A stretch of 64,000 bases of DNA from Woeseiaceae bacterium (GTDB lineage Bacteria > Pseudomonadota > Gammaproteobacteria > Steroidobacterales > Woeseiaceae), in the NCBI GenBank assembly GCA_028277185.1, contig JANQGQ010000022.1, forward strand, positions 154,680 to 218,679, given 5' to 3'. How positions within the stretch are numbered: position 1 is the first letter of the stretch; every line of letters starts with the position of its first letter. A program made the position numbers and the translations under genes. The notes under the pieces were generated by a model that searched no databases, was not told where the DNA came from, and saw nothing but the letters and a program-made list of their open reading frames with translations. Below, piece by piece: positions 36,519-45,406 of the stretch.

Positions 36519-37595
36519 GTCGGCTGGCGCCCCGGCCGCCCGAACGCCTTCGCGTCCGGCCAGATAACGCTGGACGCCCGCGACGATCGAGAGCGCGATC
36601 TGACCCGCTCCCCGGCCGCCAAGATCCACGCCGGCGGGCCCATCCAGCCGGCCGGCAAGCGCCGCCGCCCGCTCACCGAGATCCCCGAGCAGCCGATCGC
36701 GACGGCCGACCGGGCCCAGCAGTCCTATGTAACCGACGGACGACGTCGTCAGCGCTTCCAGATAGGCCCGGTCGCTTGCGAGGTGGTGGCTCATGATCAC
36801 GACGGCGTCATAGGCGTCCGGATCGAGCGCTGCTCCGAGCTCGGCCGGGACGACGTGATAGCGCTCGCCGGCAATCGCGACCGCGTCGCTTTCGATGTAC
36901 GCGGGACGGTGGTCGGCGACCGTCGTCCGCCAGCCGAGTTCGTGCGCCAGGCGCAGCACCGGTACGACGTCCGGACCTGCCCCGAGGATCAGAAGGCCCG
37001 GCGCCGGCGACAGGCTGAGTTCGAGGACCCGCTGACCCCCACCGCGGGATTCGCGAACCGCGCCGTGCTCCGGCGCCGCGCCGAGGAGCGCTTCCGTGCC
37101 CGGCGCGGCGTGATAGAGCGTCCCGTCGCGGCCCCTGATGACCGCGGATCCGGTCGGCAGCTTCGTATCGGCAATCACGATAGCCATGTGCGCAGGCTCC
37201 CGCCCGGCGAACACGTCGTTCATCGCCGCGAACGGCTCGCCGGCAGCGTCGAGCGCGATCAGCATCACGTCGATGCGGCCGTCGCAGCCTACGCCGAGGC
37301 CCCAGAGTTCGTCATCGGCGGCCAGATCGTAGCTGAGAGTCGCCGCACCCCCGGCGGCAATCACCTTCGCGGCGTGCAGCGCGAGATCTCCTTCCAGGCA
37401 ACCGCCGGACAGCATGCCCTGATAGCGGCCCTCGTCGTCGATCAGCATGCAGTCACCCGCCTTGCTGTACGTGGACCCACCCGTTCCCGTTACGAGAACG
37501 AGCGCCAGCGGCCGCGAAGCGCGCCGGCTCTCGTCGAAGAATGCGGTCAACGCCGGCTTATGCAAAACAGCCCCCCCGATCCGGCATATCGACAT
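36489..37595 (-). CDS. xdhC: XdhC/CoxI-family molybdenum-enzyme maturation factor
   Basis: 368 residues from ATG at 37595; the frame upstream has no similarity. XdhC-type proteins bind and sulfurate the molybdenum cofactor before its insertion into xanthine dehydrogenase and relatives. N-terminal XdhC_CoxI domain: VTGTGGSTYSKAGDCMLID and GMLSGGCLEGDLALHA, then GLGVGCDGRIDVML. C-terminal Rossmann domain: PGLLILGAGPDVVPVLRLAHELGWRTTVADHRP and IMSHHLASDRAYLEAL, VGYIGLLGP. The enzyme it serves is not in the window; mocA at 22.4 kb belongs to the same process. Divergent from trxA. Confidence 0.9.
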   Translation of the reverse strand: MSICRIGGAVLHKPALTAFFDESRRASRPLALVLVTGTGGSTYSKAGDCMLIDDEGRYQGMLSGGCLEGDLALHAAKVIAAGGAATLSYDLAADDELWGLGVGCDGRIDVMLIALDAAGEPFAAMNDVFAGREPAHMAIVIADTKLPTGSAVIRGRDGTLYHAAPGTEALLGAAPEHGAVRESRGGGQRVLELSLSPAPGLLILGAGPDVVPVLRLAHELGWRTTVADHRPAYIESDAVAIAGERYHVVPAELGAALDPDAYDAVVIMSHHLASDRAYLEALTTSSVGYIGLLGPVGRRDRLLGDLGERAAALAGRLDGPAGVDLGGRGAGQIALSIVAGVQRYLAGREGVRAAGAPADSARKEQTHQ

Positions 37596-37715
37596 AGCCA
37601 ACGGACCTGACAGAAATCCCGGCAAACGGCGGTCGGTACTTGAAACCGCCGCCCGTGCGCCCATCTCGTCGCCTGCGGGGCGGGAATACCGGAACCGCTT
37701 TTCAGGAGAGAAAAC

Positions 37716-38051
37716 ATGAGCACTTCCAATGCACCTGTCGCACTGACGGACCAGGACTTTGCCGACACGGTACAAAACGCCGGGCAGCCGGTTCTCGTCG
37801 ATTTCTGGGCCGAATGGTGCGGCCCCTGCCGGGCACTCGGTCCCGTGATCGAGTCGCTGTCCGCCGAGTATGCCGGTCGCGCGACCGTCGCCAAAGTCGA
37901 CGTGGACGCGAACCAGGCTGTCGCCATGCAGTTCGGTATCCGCTCCATTCCTACGGTCATGCTATTCCACAAAGGCGAGGTCGTCGAAACTTTTGTGGGC
38001 GTCAGGCCGCAGTCCGATTACGCCACCAGCCTGGACCGACTCGTCGCCTGA
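37716..38051 (+). CDS. trxA: Thioredoxin
   Basis: 111 residues, single thioredoxin domain with the active site WAEWCGPCRALGPV (Cys-Gly-Pro-Cys at about residues 36-39), KVDVDANQAVAMQFGIRSIPTVMLFHKGEVVETFVG containing the cis-proline. General cytoplasmic disulfide reductase. The start has AGGAGAG 5 nt upstream. Its end converges on the agmatinase gene with a 9-bp gap. Confidence 0.96.
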   Translation: MSTSNAPVALTDQDFADTVQNAGQPVLVDFWAEWCGPCRALGPVIESLSAEYAGRATVAKVDVDANQAVAMQFGIRSIPTVMLFHKGEVVETFVGVRPQSDYATSLDRLVA

Positions 38052-38060
38052 CGTACCGGC

Positions 38061-39011
38061 TCAAGGTCGCGAGGCGAACAGGCAGACCATCTCCATCGCG
38101 AGGTGCGCGGCTGCCAGCGCGGTAATCTCGCCGACATCGTATGCCGGTGCTACCTCCACGACGTCCGCGCCGATTATCGGGATGCCGCTGAGGCCGCGGA
38201 GAATCGCCATGGCCTGATGCGTGCTCAGGCCGCCGCACACCGGTGTGCCGGTGCCCGGCGCGAAGCTCGGATCGAGGCAGTCTATGTCGAAGGTCACGTA
38301 CACCGGTCGGTCGCCGAGCCGGTCCCTGACACTGGCGACAACGGCATCGATACCGTTGTCGTGCACCCAGGGCGCATCGAGAATGTTGAACCCGTGAGTA
38401 TCCGGGTTCGTCGTGCGAATACCGATCTGCACTGAGTGCGCCGGGTCGACCAGTCCGTCCTTTGCCGCGTGATAGAACATCGTGCCGTGATCGATGCGCT
38501 GGCCGTCGTCCTTCCAGGTGTCGCTGTGCGCGTCGAAATGCACCAGGGCGATGCCGTCGCCGTGCTTCTGCGCGTGGGCTTTCAAGAGTGGATAACTGAG
38601 AAAGTGATCCCCCCCGAGGGCGAGTAGCGCGACGTCCTGATCGATGATCCGGGAGGCCGCTTCCTGGATTTCCCCGGGCACGTTGCCGGGAACGCCGAAA
38701 TCGAAGAAACAGTCGCCGCAGTCGACTACCGCCAGCTCGTCGAACGGATCGAAACGCATGCCGTAGGGCCGCTCCCAGGCGAGGATGCTCGACGCTGCCC
38801 GAATCGCGCGCGGACCCAGACGAGCGCCGGGGCGGTTGGTCGTCGCGGTGTCGAAGGGAATGCCGAGGACCGCGAGGTCCACCCCCTCGAGCGACTTCGT
38901 ATACTTCCGCCGCGCGAAGGACAGCGCACCGCCGTAGGTCGGCTCCGGGCGCGTCCCGTGCAGCTCCTCTCTGACTATCGCGCCATCCGTTGGCGACCTG
39001 TTAACGCTCAT
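38061..39011 (-). CDS. speB: Agmatinase-family ureohydrolase
   Basis: 316 residues. Mn2+ ureohydrolase expected to split agmatine into putrescine and urea. Metal ligands: GGDHFLSYP (His), VHFDAHSDTW (Asp, His, Asp), FDIDCLDPSFAPGTGTPVCGG (two Asp), plus the family end PIIGADVVEVAPAYD. GGAGG lies 7 nt before ATG 39011. It follows the SpuC-type aminotransferase by 48 bp in the same direction, which supports an agmatine/putrescine role; guanidinobutyrase is an alternative. Confidence 0.9.
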   Translation of the reverse strand: MSVNRSPTDGAIVREELHGTRPEPTYGGALSFARRKYTKSLEGVDLAVLGIPFDTATTNRPGARLGPRAIRAASSILAWERPYGMRFDPFDELAVVDCGDCFFDFGVPGNVPGEIQEAASRIIDQDVALLALGGDHFLSYPLLKAHAQKHGDGIALVHFDAHSDTWKDDGQRIDHGTMFYHAAKDGLVDPAHSVQIGIRTTNPDTHGFNILDAPWVHDNGIDAVVASVRDRLGDRPVYVTFDIDCLDPSFAPGTGTPVCGGLSTHQAMAILRGLSGIPIIGADVVEVAPAYDVGEITALAAAHLAMEMVCLFASRP

Positions 39012-39059
39012 CGTCGTCCCTCCCGGACTGTCGCTCCATCGGCGGGTGGCCCTGCACGC

Positions 39060-40442
39060 TCATGGCTTCGCCCTCTCCAGCTTGCGCCGTGCCTTGTCGA
39101 GCGCCAGCCGCGCCGTATCCACGAGCACGTCGGCTTCGGCATATGTCAGGGTGAAAGGCGGCGCGCAGATTATCGTGTCGCCGACCGCCCGCAGAATGAC
39201 GCCTTCTTCGATGCATATGTCGCGCACGACGACCCCGGCTTCGCGCTGCTCGTCGAAGCGTTCGAGCGTCGTCTTGTCCGCAACGATCTCGATAGCACCC
39301 ATCAGCCCGATCATTCGCGCCTCACCGACGAGTGGATGATCGGCCAAGGTTTGCCAGCGGGCCGCAAGATACGGACCGATGTCATCCCGCACGCGCGCGA
39401 TGAGGTTTTCGCGCTTGAGCAGTTCGATGTTCGCAATCGCGACCGCCGCCGCCACGGGATGGCCCGAGTAAGTATAGCCGTGAAAGAACTCACCGCCCTT
39501 GTCGATCAGAACGTCGGCAACCCGATCCGCTACCAGAACGCCGCCGAGTGGCAGGTAGCCCGAAGTCACGCCCTTCGCGAACGGCATGAAGTCGGGACGC
39601 GTGCCGAAATGGTCGGCGCCGAACCAGCTGCCGAGGCGTCCGAAGCCGCAAATGACTTCGTCGGAAATCAGAAGAATGCCGTATTCGTCGCAGATGCGCT
39701 GGACCTCGGGCCAGTACGTATCCGGCGGAATGACGACGCCGCCCGCGCCCTGCACGGGCTCCCCGATGAATGCGGCGACATTCTCCGGACCGACTTCCCG
39801 AATTTTGCGCTCGATCGATCGCGCCGCTTCGACGCCGAACTCCTCCGGCGAAAGGCTTCGGTCGCTGCCGAACCAGTAGGGCTGCTCGACGTGTTCGATG
39901 CCCGGGATCGGCAAACCGCTCTGCCGGTGCATCGGCTTCATACCGCCAAGGCTTGCGGCCGCGACCGTGGAGCCGTGATAGGCGTTCTTGCGGCTGATGA
40001 TGGTATGTCGCCCGGGCTGCCCCTGGAGATCCCAGTAGCGGCGCACCATTCGCACGACGGTATCGTTCGCCTCCGAGCCGGAACCCGCGAAGAACACCCG
40101 GTTGAACTGCGGCTGTGCAAGCTGCGTCAGCGTGGCCGCCAGTTCTATCGACGGCGGGTGCGCGCACTGAAAGAAGTTGTTGTAGTACGGCAGTTCGCGG
40201 AGCTGAGCCGTCGCCGCATCGACCAGTTCGTCACGACCGTAGCCCGCGTTGACGCACCACAGGCCCGACATGCCGTCGAGAATTCGCTTGCCGTCGACGT
40301 CTTCGATATAGACGCCCTCGGCACGCGCGACGATCCGCGCCCGCTTCTCCGTGAGCGCCTTGTGGTCGGTGAACGGATGCAGATGATGGCTGGAATCGAG
40401 ATTCTGCCAAGCATCCCGCGACCGCTTTTCTATCGCTGCCAT
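39060..40442 (-). CDS. spuC: Class III aminotransferase, SpuC-like (polyamine:pyruvate)
   Basis: 460 residues, PLP-dependent class III omega-aminotransferase. Seen: HLHPFTDHKALTEKRARIV, GKRILDGMSGLWCVNAGYGRDEL, FFAGSGSEANDTVVRMVRRYW, KNAYHGSTVAAASLGG, LISDEVICGFGRLGSWFG (Asp of the PLP site) and the Schiff-base lysine in PFAKGVTSGYLPLGGV. Closest pattern is SpuC of Pseudomonas, which moves the amino group of putrescine or related amines to pyruvate. It follows spuB by 13 bp and precedes speB, forming one leftward transcript. Confidence 0.9.
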   Translation of the reverse strand: MAAIEKRSRDAWQNLDSSHHLHPFTDHKALTEKRARIVARAEGVYIEDVDGKRILDGMSGLWCVNAGYGRDELVDAATAQLRELPYYNNFFQCAHPPSIELAATLTQLAQPQFNRVFFAGSGSEANDTVVRMVRRYWDLQGQPGRHTIISRKNAYHGSTVAAASLGGMKPMHRQSGLPIPGIEHVEQPYWFGSDRSLSPEEFGVEAARSIERKIREVGPENVAAFIGEPVQGAGGVVIPPDTYWPEVQRICDEYGILLISDEVICGFGRLGSWFGADHFGTRPDFMPFAKGVTSGYLPLGGVLVADRVADVLIDKGGEFFHGYTYSGHPVAAAVAIANIELLKRENLIARVRDDIGPYLAARWQTLADHPLVGEARMIGLMGAIEIVADKTTLERFDEQREAGVVVRDICIEEGVILRAVGDTIICAPPFTLTYAEADVLVDTARLALDKARRKLERAKP

Positions 40443-40455
40443 GAACCCTTCCGAC

Positions 40456-41784
40456 TCAGACGTTGAACATCAGGATCTCACGCTCCCAGGGCGTGACGAT
40501 TTGCTCGAACTCCATGAACTCGTCGTCCTTCAGCGCAGCGTAGAGTTCGACGAAATCGTTTCCGAGCATGCTACGCATCGCGCTGCTGGAACGGAAGGCA
40601 TCGATCGACGCCGAAACGTGCCTGGGCAGGCCGAAATCGCTGCCGTAGGCGCTGCCTTCGACCGGCTCGGCCGGCTCCAGCCCCTCGACCATGCCGAGGT
40701 AACCGCAGGCCAGCGTCGCCGCGAGCGCCAGATAGGGATTCACATCCGCGCCGGGCACGCGGTTTTCGACTCGCCGGTCTTCGGGCGACGAATCGGGGAC
40801 GCGCAGGCCGACCGTGCGATTGTCGACGGCCCAGGCGAGATTGACGGGCGATGCCAGCGGATTCAGGAAGCGGCGGTACGAATTGACGTAGGGCGCAAGT
40901 ACCAGCATCGCGTCCGGCAGGTAGGTTTGCAACCCCCCGATGAAACCGCGGAACTGGGCGCTGGGCTCACCCCCGGCAGTCGAGAATATGTTCTCCCCCG
41001 CCTTGTTCACGACGCTTTGGTGGATGTGCAGAGCGCTGCCTGCGTCCTTCGCCATCGGCTTCGCGAGGAATGTCGCGTGCAGGCCTTTCTCGATTGCCGC
41101 CTCGCGGATGGTCCGCTTGAACAGAAACACCTGGTCGGCGAGATCGACGGCATTGCCGTGCAGGAAGTTGATCTCGAACTGCGCCGGACCCGACTCCTGC
41201 GACAGCGTGTCGGTGCGGATCGACTGCGCCTCGCAGTAGGAATAGACGAGATTGATGAAGGGATCGAAGTCGTTCATCGTGTCGATCGAGAACGGCTGCC
41301 GGGCGCCTTCGGTCCAGCCGAGGCGGCCCTCGGGCGGCTGCGCCTCCTCGTTAGGATCCGAGTGGGCGCTCAGAAGGTAGAACTCGACCTCGGGTGCCAC
41401 GACGGGAATCCAGCCCTGTGCCTCGTATTTCGCGATGACTCCCCGCAGGACGGCGCGTGGCGAAACCTTCACCAGCGAACCGTCGCGCCGGTAGCAGTCC
41501 ATGAAGATCGACGCGGCCGGTTCCGTAGCCCACGGCACCGGCCTGAGGGTCGTGGGATCCGGCACGAGGATCATGTCGCGATCCTCGATATTGGTCGGAT
41601 TGTCTATGTAGTCGCCGGAAACCGTCTGTTGAAAGATCGACTCGGGTAGCTTCATGGAGCTGCCGAATTTGTCGGCGGGCACGACCTTGCCGCGCGCGGC
41701 GCCCGCCATGTCGGGAACGAAGGCCTCGACGTCCTCGATGTGGCGCTCCCTGAGCCAGGGCTGAATGACTTCGTCTTTACTCAC
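40456..41784 (-). CDS. spuB: Glutamine-synthetase-family gamma-glutamylpolyamine ligase (PuuA/SpuB-like)
   Basis: 442 residues, GlnA fold. ATP-dependent ligase expected to attach glutamate to putrescine or another polyamine. Seen: VEAFVPDMAGAARGKVVPADKF at the N-terminus; metal-binding PEVEFYLLS; QESGPAQFEINFLHG; the lid segment HIHQSVVNKAGENIFS; LVLAPYVNSYRRFLN; VDNRTVGLRVPDSSPEDRRVENRVPGADVNPYLALAA. The adenylylation-loop Tyr of GlnA type I is not apparent. It overlaps the upstream hydrolase by 8 bp. One of two such ligases in this cluster. Confidence 0.9.
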   Translation of the reverse strand: MSKDEVIQPWLRERHIEDVEAFVPDMAGAARGKVVPADKFGSSMKLPESIFQQTVSGDYIDNPTNIEDRDMILVPDPTTLRPVPWATEPAASIFMDCYRRDGSLVKVSPRAVLRGVIAKYEAQGWIPVVAPEVEFYLLSAHSDPNEEAQPPEGRLGWTEGARQPFSIDTMNDFDPFINLVYSYCEAQSIRTDTLSQESGPAQFEINFLHGNAVDLADQVFLFKRTIREAAIEKGLHATFLAKPMAKDAGSALHIHQSVVNKAGENIFSTAGGEPSAQFRGFIGGLQTYLPDAMLVLAPYVNSYRRFLNPLASPVNLAWAVDNRTVGLRVPDSSPEDRRVENRVPGADVNPYLALAATLACGYLGMVEGLEPAEPVEGSAYGSDFGLPRHVSASIDAFRSSSAMRSMLGNDFVELYAALKDDEFMEFEQIVTPWEREILMFNV

Positions 41785-42577
41785 CGATCACCGTACCGGT
41801 CTCACCAGGTAAGGACCAGGTCGTTCGTCTTGCCCTGTGCCGCTCGCGACAGGCGTCACCGAACGCTCTGAATATCGCGGTCGACGCCGCGTTTTCGGTC
41901 GCCCGCCATTCGGGATGCCACTGCACGGCCAGCGCGAAGTTGGCCGCATTGGCAACCCGGTAAGCCTCGACGAGGCCGTCTTCGGCATGGGCTTCCGCCT
42001 CGAGGCCGGGGGCCAGTCTGTCGATGCCCTGCCCGTGCAGCGAGTTGACCGTCAGCCGGTCGGTGCCCGTAAGCTCCGCCAGAATGCCGCCGGGCACGAG
42101 AGCGACGTCGTGCGAAGGGCCGTACTGCACCTCGACGGGGTCGGACGAGTCCTCCTGGTGCCCGAGCATCCCATCCACGAGCGAGAGTTTCTGATGCAGC
42201 GTGCCGCCGAGGCTGACGTTCAATTCCTGAAATCCGCGGCAGATCGCGAACATCGGCACGCCGGTTTCGACCGCCCGCCGTGCGAGTGGCAAATTGAGGC
42301 TGTCGCGGTGCGGGTCCCGGGTAGCGTCCGGATGCCCGGCCTCGTCGGTGTAGTGATGCGGCTCGATGTCGGACGGGCTTCCCGTCAGCATCAGGCCGTC
42401 GACCGTCTCGAGGAGCTCGTCGATATCCAGCCTGTCGGCCAGCACCGGAATCAACAGCGGCAGAGCGTCGGCGGCGTCGGTGAGCGCTGTGACGTACTTC
42501 TCCCCGACCATGTGGAAGGGATGCGGTTCGACGATACGGCGATCGCAGGGAACGCCTATGAGCGGCTTGGGGTGCAT
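41777..42577 (-). CDS. spuA: Class I glutamine amidotransferase-like gamma-Glu-GABA hydrolase (PuuD/SpuA)
   Basis: 266 residues from ATG at 42577. PuuD-type hydrolase that releases glutamate from gamma-glutamyl-GABA. The nucleophile Cys is in MFAICRGFQELNVSLGGTLHQ, His and Glu of the triad in VQWHPEWRA, with LIGVPCDRR and DGLMLTGSPSDIEPHHY. It leads the run spuA-spuB-spuC-speB and is divergent from the second glutamine-synthetase-like gene, matching the Pseudomonas spuI/spuABC layout as I recall it. Confidence 0.9.
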   Translation of the reverse strand: MHPKPLIGVPCDRRIVEPHPFHMVGEKYVTALTDAADALPLLIPVLADRLDIDELLETVDGLMLTGSPSDIEPHHYTDEAGHPDATRDPHRDSLNLPLARRAVETGVPMFAICRGFQELNVSLGGTLHQKLSLVDGMLGHQEDSSDPVEVQYGPSHDVALVPGGILAELTGTDRLTVNSLHGQGIDRLAPGLEAEAHAEDGLVEAYRVANAANFALAVQWHPEWRATENAASTAIFRAFGDACRERHRARRTTWSLPGETGTVIGE

Positions 42578-42697
42578 ACGGACGGGAAACCCGGAAACCG
42601 GGACGCGATATTCACGGCAAGGATACGCCAGTCGGGCGCTTGTCTCGACCCACGCTTTCGGAGATCCTCGGCGGATCGACAGCCAGGCGCAGCCACG

Positions 42698-44083
42698 ATG
42701 CCCGGGACGACCAGCCTGAGAACCGAGATCTCGAGGCACCTCAAACGCTATCCCGACACAGGCAGCATGGAGCTCCTGATCGCCGATATGCACGGCATCC
42801 TCAAGGGAAAACGCATCCGTGCGACGGACGTTCTGAAGCTTGCCGCCGGCAGCTTTCCCTTCTGCGCCGGGACGGTTCTGTTGAACGCTCTCGGCGAGAC
42901 GGTTCCCGGCATACCGTACGGCCAGGACGACGGCGACCCGGACCGGCCGGCAAGAGTCGTGCCCGGCAGCATCGCGCCAATCCCCTGGGCACGCCGGCCC
43001 GCCGCGCAGGCGATGTTTCGGCTGTTCGGACGCGACGGCGAGCCGTTTTACGCCGATCCACGCGCGATCCTCGAGCGCGCGCTTGCGCCGTTCGCGAGAC
43101 GCAGGCTACGTATCGTCATGGCGACGGAACTCGAGTTTTATCTGCTGCGTCAGGACACCGAAACGCCGGCGCCCGCGGCATCGATCGTACCGGGCATCGG
43201 CCTGCCGCAGCCGGGTGCGCAGGTCTATCATCCGGAAGACCTGCGGGCGATCGAGCCGTTTCTGGAGGACGTCTACGACTGGTGCGACGCGCAGCGCATT
43301 CCCGCCGACTCGACGATCGCCGAGTACGCCGAAGGTCAGTTCGAGGTCAACCTGAAACACCACGACGACCCGGTACTCGCCTGCGATCAGGCCGTCCTGC
43401 TCAAACGCGTGATCAAAGCGGCCGCGCTCAGGCACGGCTTCGTCGCCTGTTTCATGGCCAAGCCCTTCGAGCACGATGCGGGTAGCGGCCTGCACGTCCA
43501 TCTGAGCTGCGTCGATGCGAAAGGCCGCAACTATTTCTCCCGCGGCTCCGAGCGCCTTGCGGCGCCGCCGTTCTCGGCGGCGCTGCGGCATGCTGTCGGC
43601 GGGCTACTGAAGACCCTACCCGAAGCCACGGCCATCATGGCGCCGAACGCCAACTCGTATCGACGGCTGCGCCCGGAGATGTACGCGCCAGTCGATCTGA
43701 ACTGGGGCGTCAACCACCGGGCCGTTGCGATTCGGGTTCCCGAATCGGATCCGGACAACCTCCGGGTCGAGCACCGGGTCGCGGGCGCCGACGCCAACCC
43801 CTACCTCGTTACCGCCTGCATGCTCGCCGGGATCGACCATGGGCTGAAGAAGCGCATCGAACCGCCCGCGATGGTCGAGGAAGGCTCGGAAGTCCGTCTC
43901 AAAGCCCGGATTCCGACCCGCTGGGACCAGGCGCTCGACAAATTCGCCCGTGCCAAAGTGCTCCCTGAGTACCTGGGCGCCCGCTGGTGCCAGCACTTCC
44001 TGACAAATCGCCGCTCGGAATGTGCGCGCTACAACAACATCGTGCCGATCACCGACTTCGAGTGGTACCTGCGTTCGGTTTAG
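42698..44083 (+). CDS. spuI: Second glutamine-synthetase-family gamma-glutamylpolyamine ligase (PuuA/SpuI-like)
   Basis: 461 residues from ATG at 42698; the upstream open frame is antisense to spuA. Same fold as spuB but well diverged: LLIADMHGILKGKRIRATDVLKL, IVMATELEFYLLRQ, YAEGQFEVNLKHHDDPV, CFMAKPFEHDAGSGLHVHLSCVD, IMAPNANSYRRLRPEMYAP, VDLNWGVNHRAVAIRVPES, RVEHRVAGADANPYLVTA. Divergent from spuA with 120 bp between, as with spuI in Pseudomonas. Whether the two ligases use different amines is unknown. Symbol is by context and family, not certain. Confidence 0.87.
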   Translation: MPGTTSLRTEISRHLKRYPDTGSMELLIADMHGILKGKRIRATDVLKLAAGSFPFCAGTVLLNALGETVPGIPYGQDDGDPDRPARVVPGSIAPIPWARRPAAQAMFRLFGRDGEPFYADPRAILERALAPFARRRLRIVMATELEFYLLRQDTETPAPAASIVPGIGLPQPGAQVYHPEDLRAIEPFLEDVYDWCDAQRIPADSTIAEYAEGQFEVNLKHHDDPVLACDQAVLLKRVIKAAALRHGFVACFMAKPFEHDAGSGLHVHLSCVDAKGRNYFSRGSERLAAPPFSAALRHAVGGLLKTLPEATAIMAPNANSYRRLRPEMYAPVDLNWGVNHRAVAIRVPESDPDNLRVEHRVAGADANPYLVTACMLAGIDHGLKKRIEPPAMVEEGSEVRLKARIPTRWDQALDKFARAKVLPEYLGARWCQHFLTNRRSECARYNNIVPITDFEWYLRSV

Positions 44084-44104
44084 CGTCGGTGCTTCGAAAC
44101 GGCC

Positions 44105-45406
44105 TTAGTCGTGTTCGCCGGCGCGCGTAAGGTCCGCGTCGATCGTCGCGCCGGCGCGATAGAAGTGCCAGGCCGCCCAGGGCAGCAACAGCGACGAGAC
44201 CGTCAGCAGCGCATAGCGCATCGATTCGTCGCCATAGCGGCCCGCTAACGCGTCGCTCAATGCGCCCGTCACGAGGGGACCGAGAGCCAGCCCGATGACG
44301 TTGATGATCAGCAGGACGATGGCCGAGGCGACCGAGCGCATGGACAGCGACACGAGACTCTGCGTCTGCGCGAGCACCGGAGCCAGGTAGAAGTTCGCGA
44401 TGATCTGCGGCCCGACCAGCAGCAGCAGGCACCAGAACGCCGACGGCGCGAGAAACACGCCCGCGTAGAGCCCGGCCGACAGCAGGCTGACCAGCGCGAG
44501 GAAGCGAAAGCCTTGCCGGCGGCCGCCGCGACTCAGGCGGTCGGTCAGATAGCCGCCGCCGAAGAAACCGATGCCGCCGACGATACCGACGATCAGCCCG
44601 AGCCACACCCCGAGTTCGGCAAGACCCATACCGAAGCTCCGGACGATGTAGCTCGGCAGAAAGTTGATCGTCGCATAACCGACAAAGGCCGACAGGCCCG
44701 CGCCCAGCGCCATGTGCAGAAACGACTCGCGGCCGATCAGGAATCCCAGCACCTTCCGCAGCGACGGCGCCCGGCTGCTTGCAGCGCGGTTTTCGGAGTC
44801 TCCGCGGCGCGGCTCGGCAACGGTCAGCCAAAACACGACGGCCAGCAGCACGCCGGGCAGGCCGACGATGAAGAAGGCCTCGCGCCAGCCGATGTTCTGC
44901 GCCACCCAGCCGCCGCCGAGAAACGCAATGGCGATTCCGGCAGAGATGCCGAGCGTGTAGATCCCCATCGCGGTCGAGCGCTGCTCCGGCGGATAGTAGT
45001 CGGCGATCATCGAGTGCGCCGGCGGACTGCAGCCGGCCTCGCCGATGCCGACGCCGATGCGCGCAAGCGTCAAATGCCAGATGTTCTGTGCGAGGCCCGA
45101 AACGGCGGTCATACCGCTCCAGAGCGCCAGCGACAGCGCGATCAGATTGCGCCGGTTCCAGCGATCGGCAATCTGCGCGATCGGAATGCCGAGCGTCACG
45201 TAAAACAGCGCGAAGGCCGTGCCGGACAGAAGACCGAGTATCGTGTCGCCGACCTGAAACTCCTCGCGAATCGCCGGCAGCAGGATGGCGAGTATCTGCC
45301 GGTCGATGAAATTGAACATGTAGACGACGGCCAGCATGAAGATGCCGTAGCGCCGCGTGGCGGCGCTGAGCGCGCCGACCGGGCCGTCGACATCCAGCCG
45401 CGTCAC
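44105..45406 (-). CDS. MFS transporter, spinster-like
   Basis: 433 residues with about 12 hydrophobic segments. Seen: YGIFMLAVVYMFNFIDRQILAIL (helix 1 with the spinster-type NFIDRQ), LLSGTAFALFYVTLGIPIAQIADRWNRRNLI (loop 2-3 motif), RIGVGIGEAGCSPPAHSMIADYYPPEQRSTAMGIY. These proteins are common next to TonB receptors and catabolic genes; substrate is unknown. Its start overlaps the ggt stop by 4 bp, so it is probably co-expressed with gamma-glutamyltransferase and may carry gamma-glutamyl compounds, peptides or amino acids. Confidence 0.9.
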   Translation of the reverse strand: MTRLDVDGPVGALSAATRRYGIFMLAVVYMFNFIDRQILAILLPAIREEFQVGDTILGLLSGTAFALFYVTLGIPIAQIADRWNRRNLIALSLALWSGMTAVSGLAQNIWHLTLARIGVGIGEAGCSPPAHSMIADYYPPEQRSTAMGIYTLGISAGIAIAFLGGGWVAQNIGWREAFFIVGLPGVLLAVVFWLTVAEPRRGDSENRAASSRAPSLRKVLGFLIGRESFLHMALGAGLSAFVGYATINFLPSYIVRSFGMGLAELGVWLGLIVGIVGGIGFFGGGYLTDRLSRGGRRQGFRFLALVSLLSAGLYAGVFLAPSAFWCLLLLVGPQIIANFYLAPVLAQTQSLVSLSMRSVASAIVLLIINVIGLALGPLVTGALSDALAGRYGDESMRYALLTVSSLLLPWAAWHFYRAGATIDADLTRAGEHD

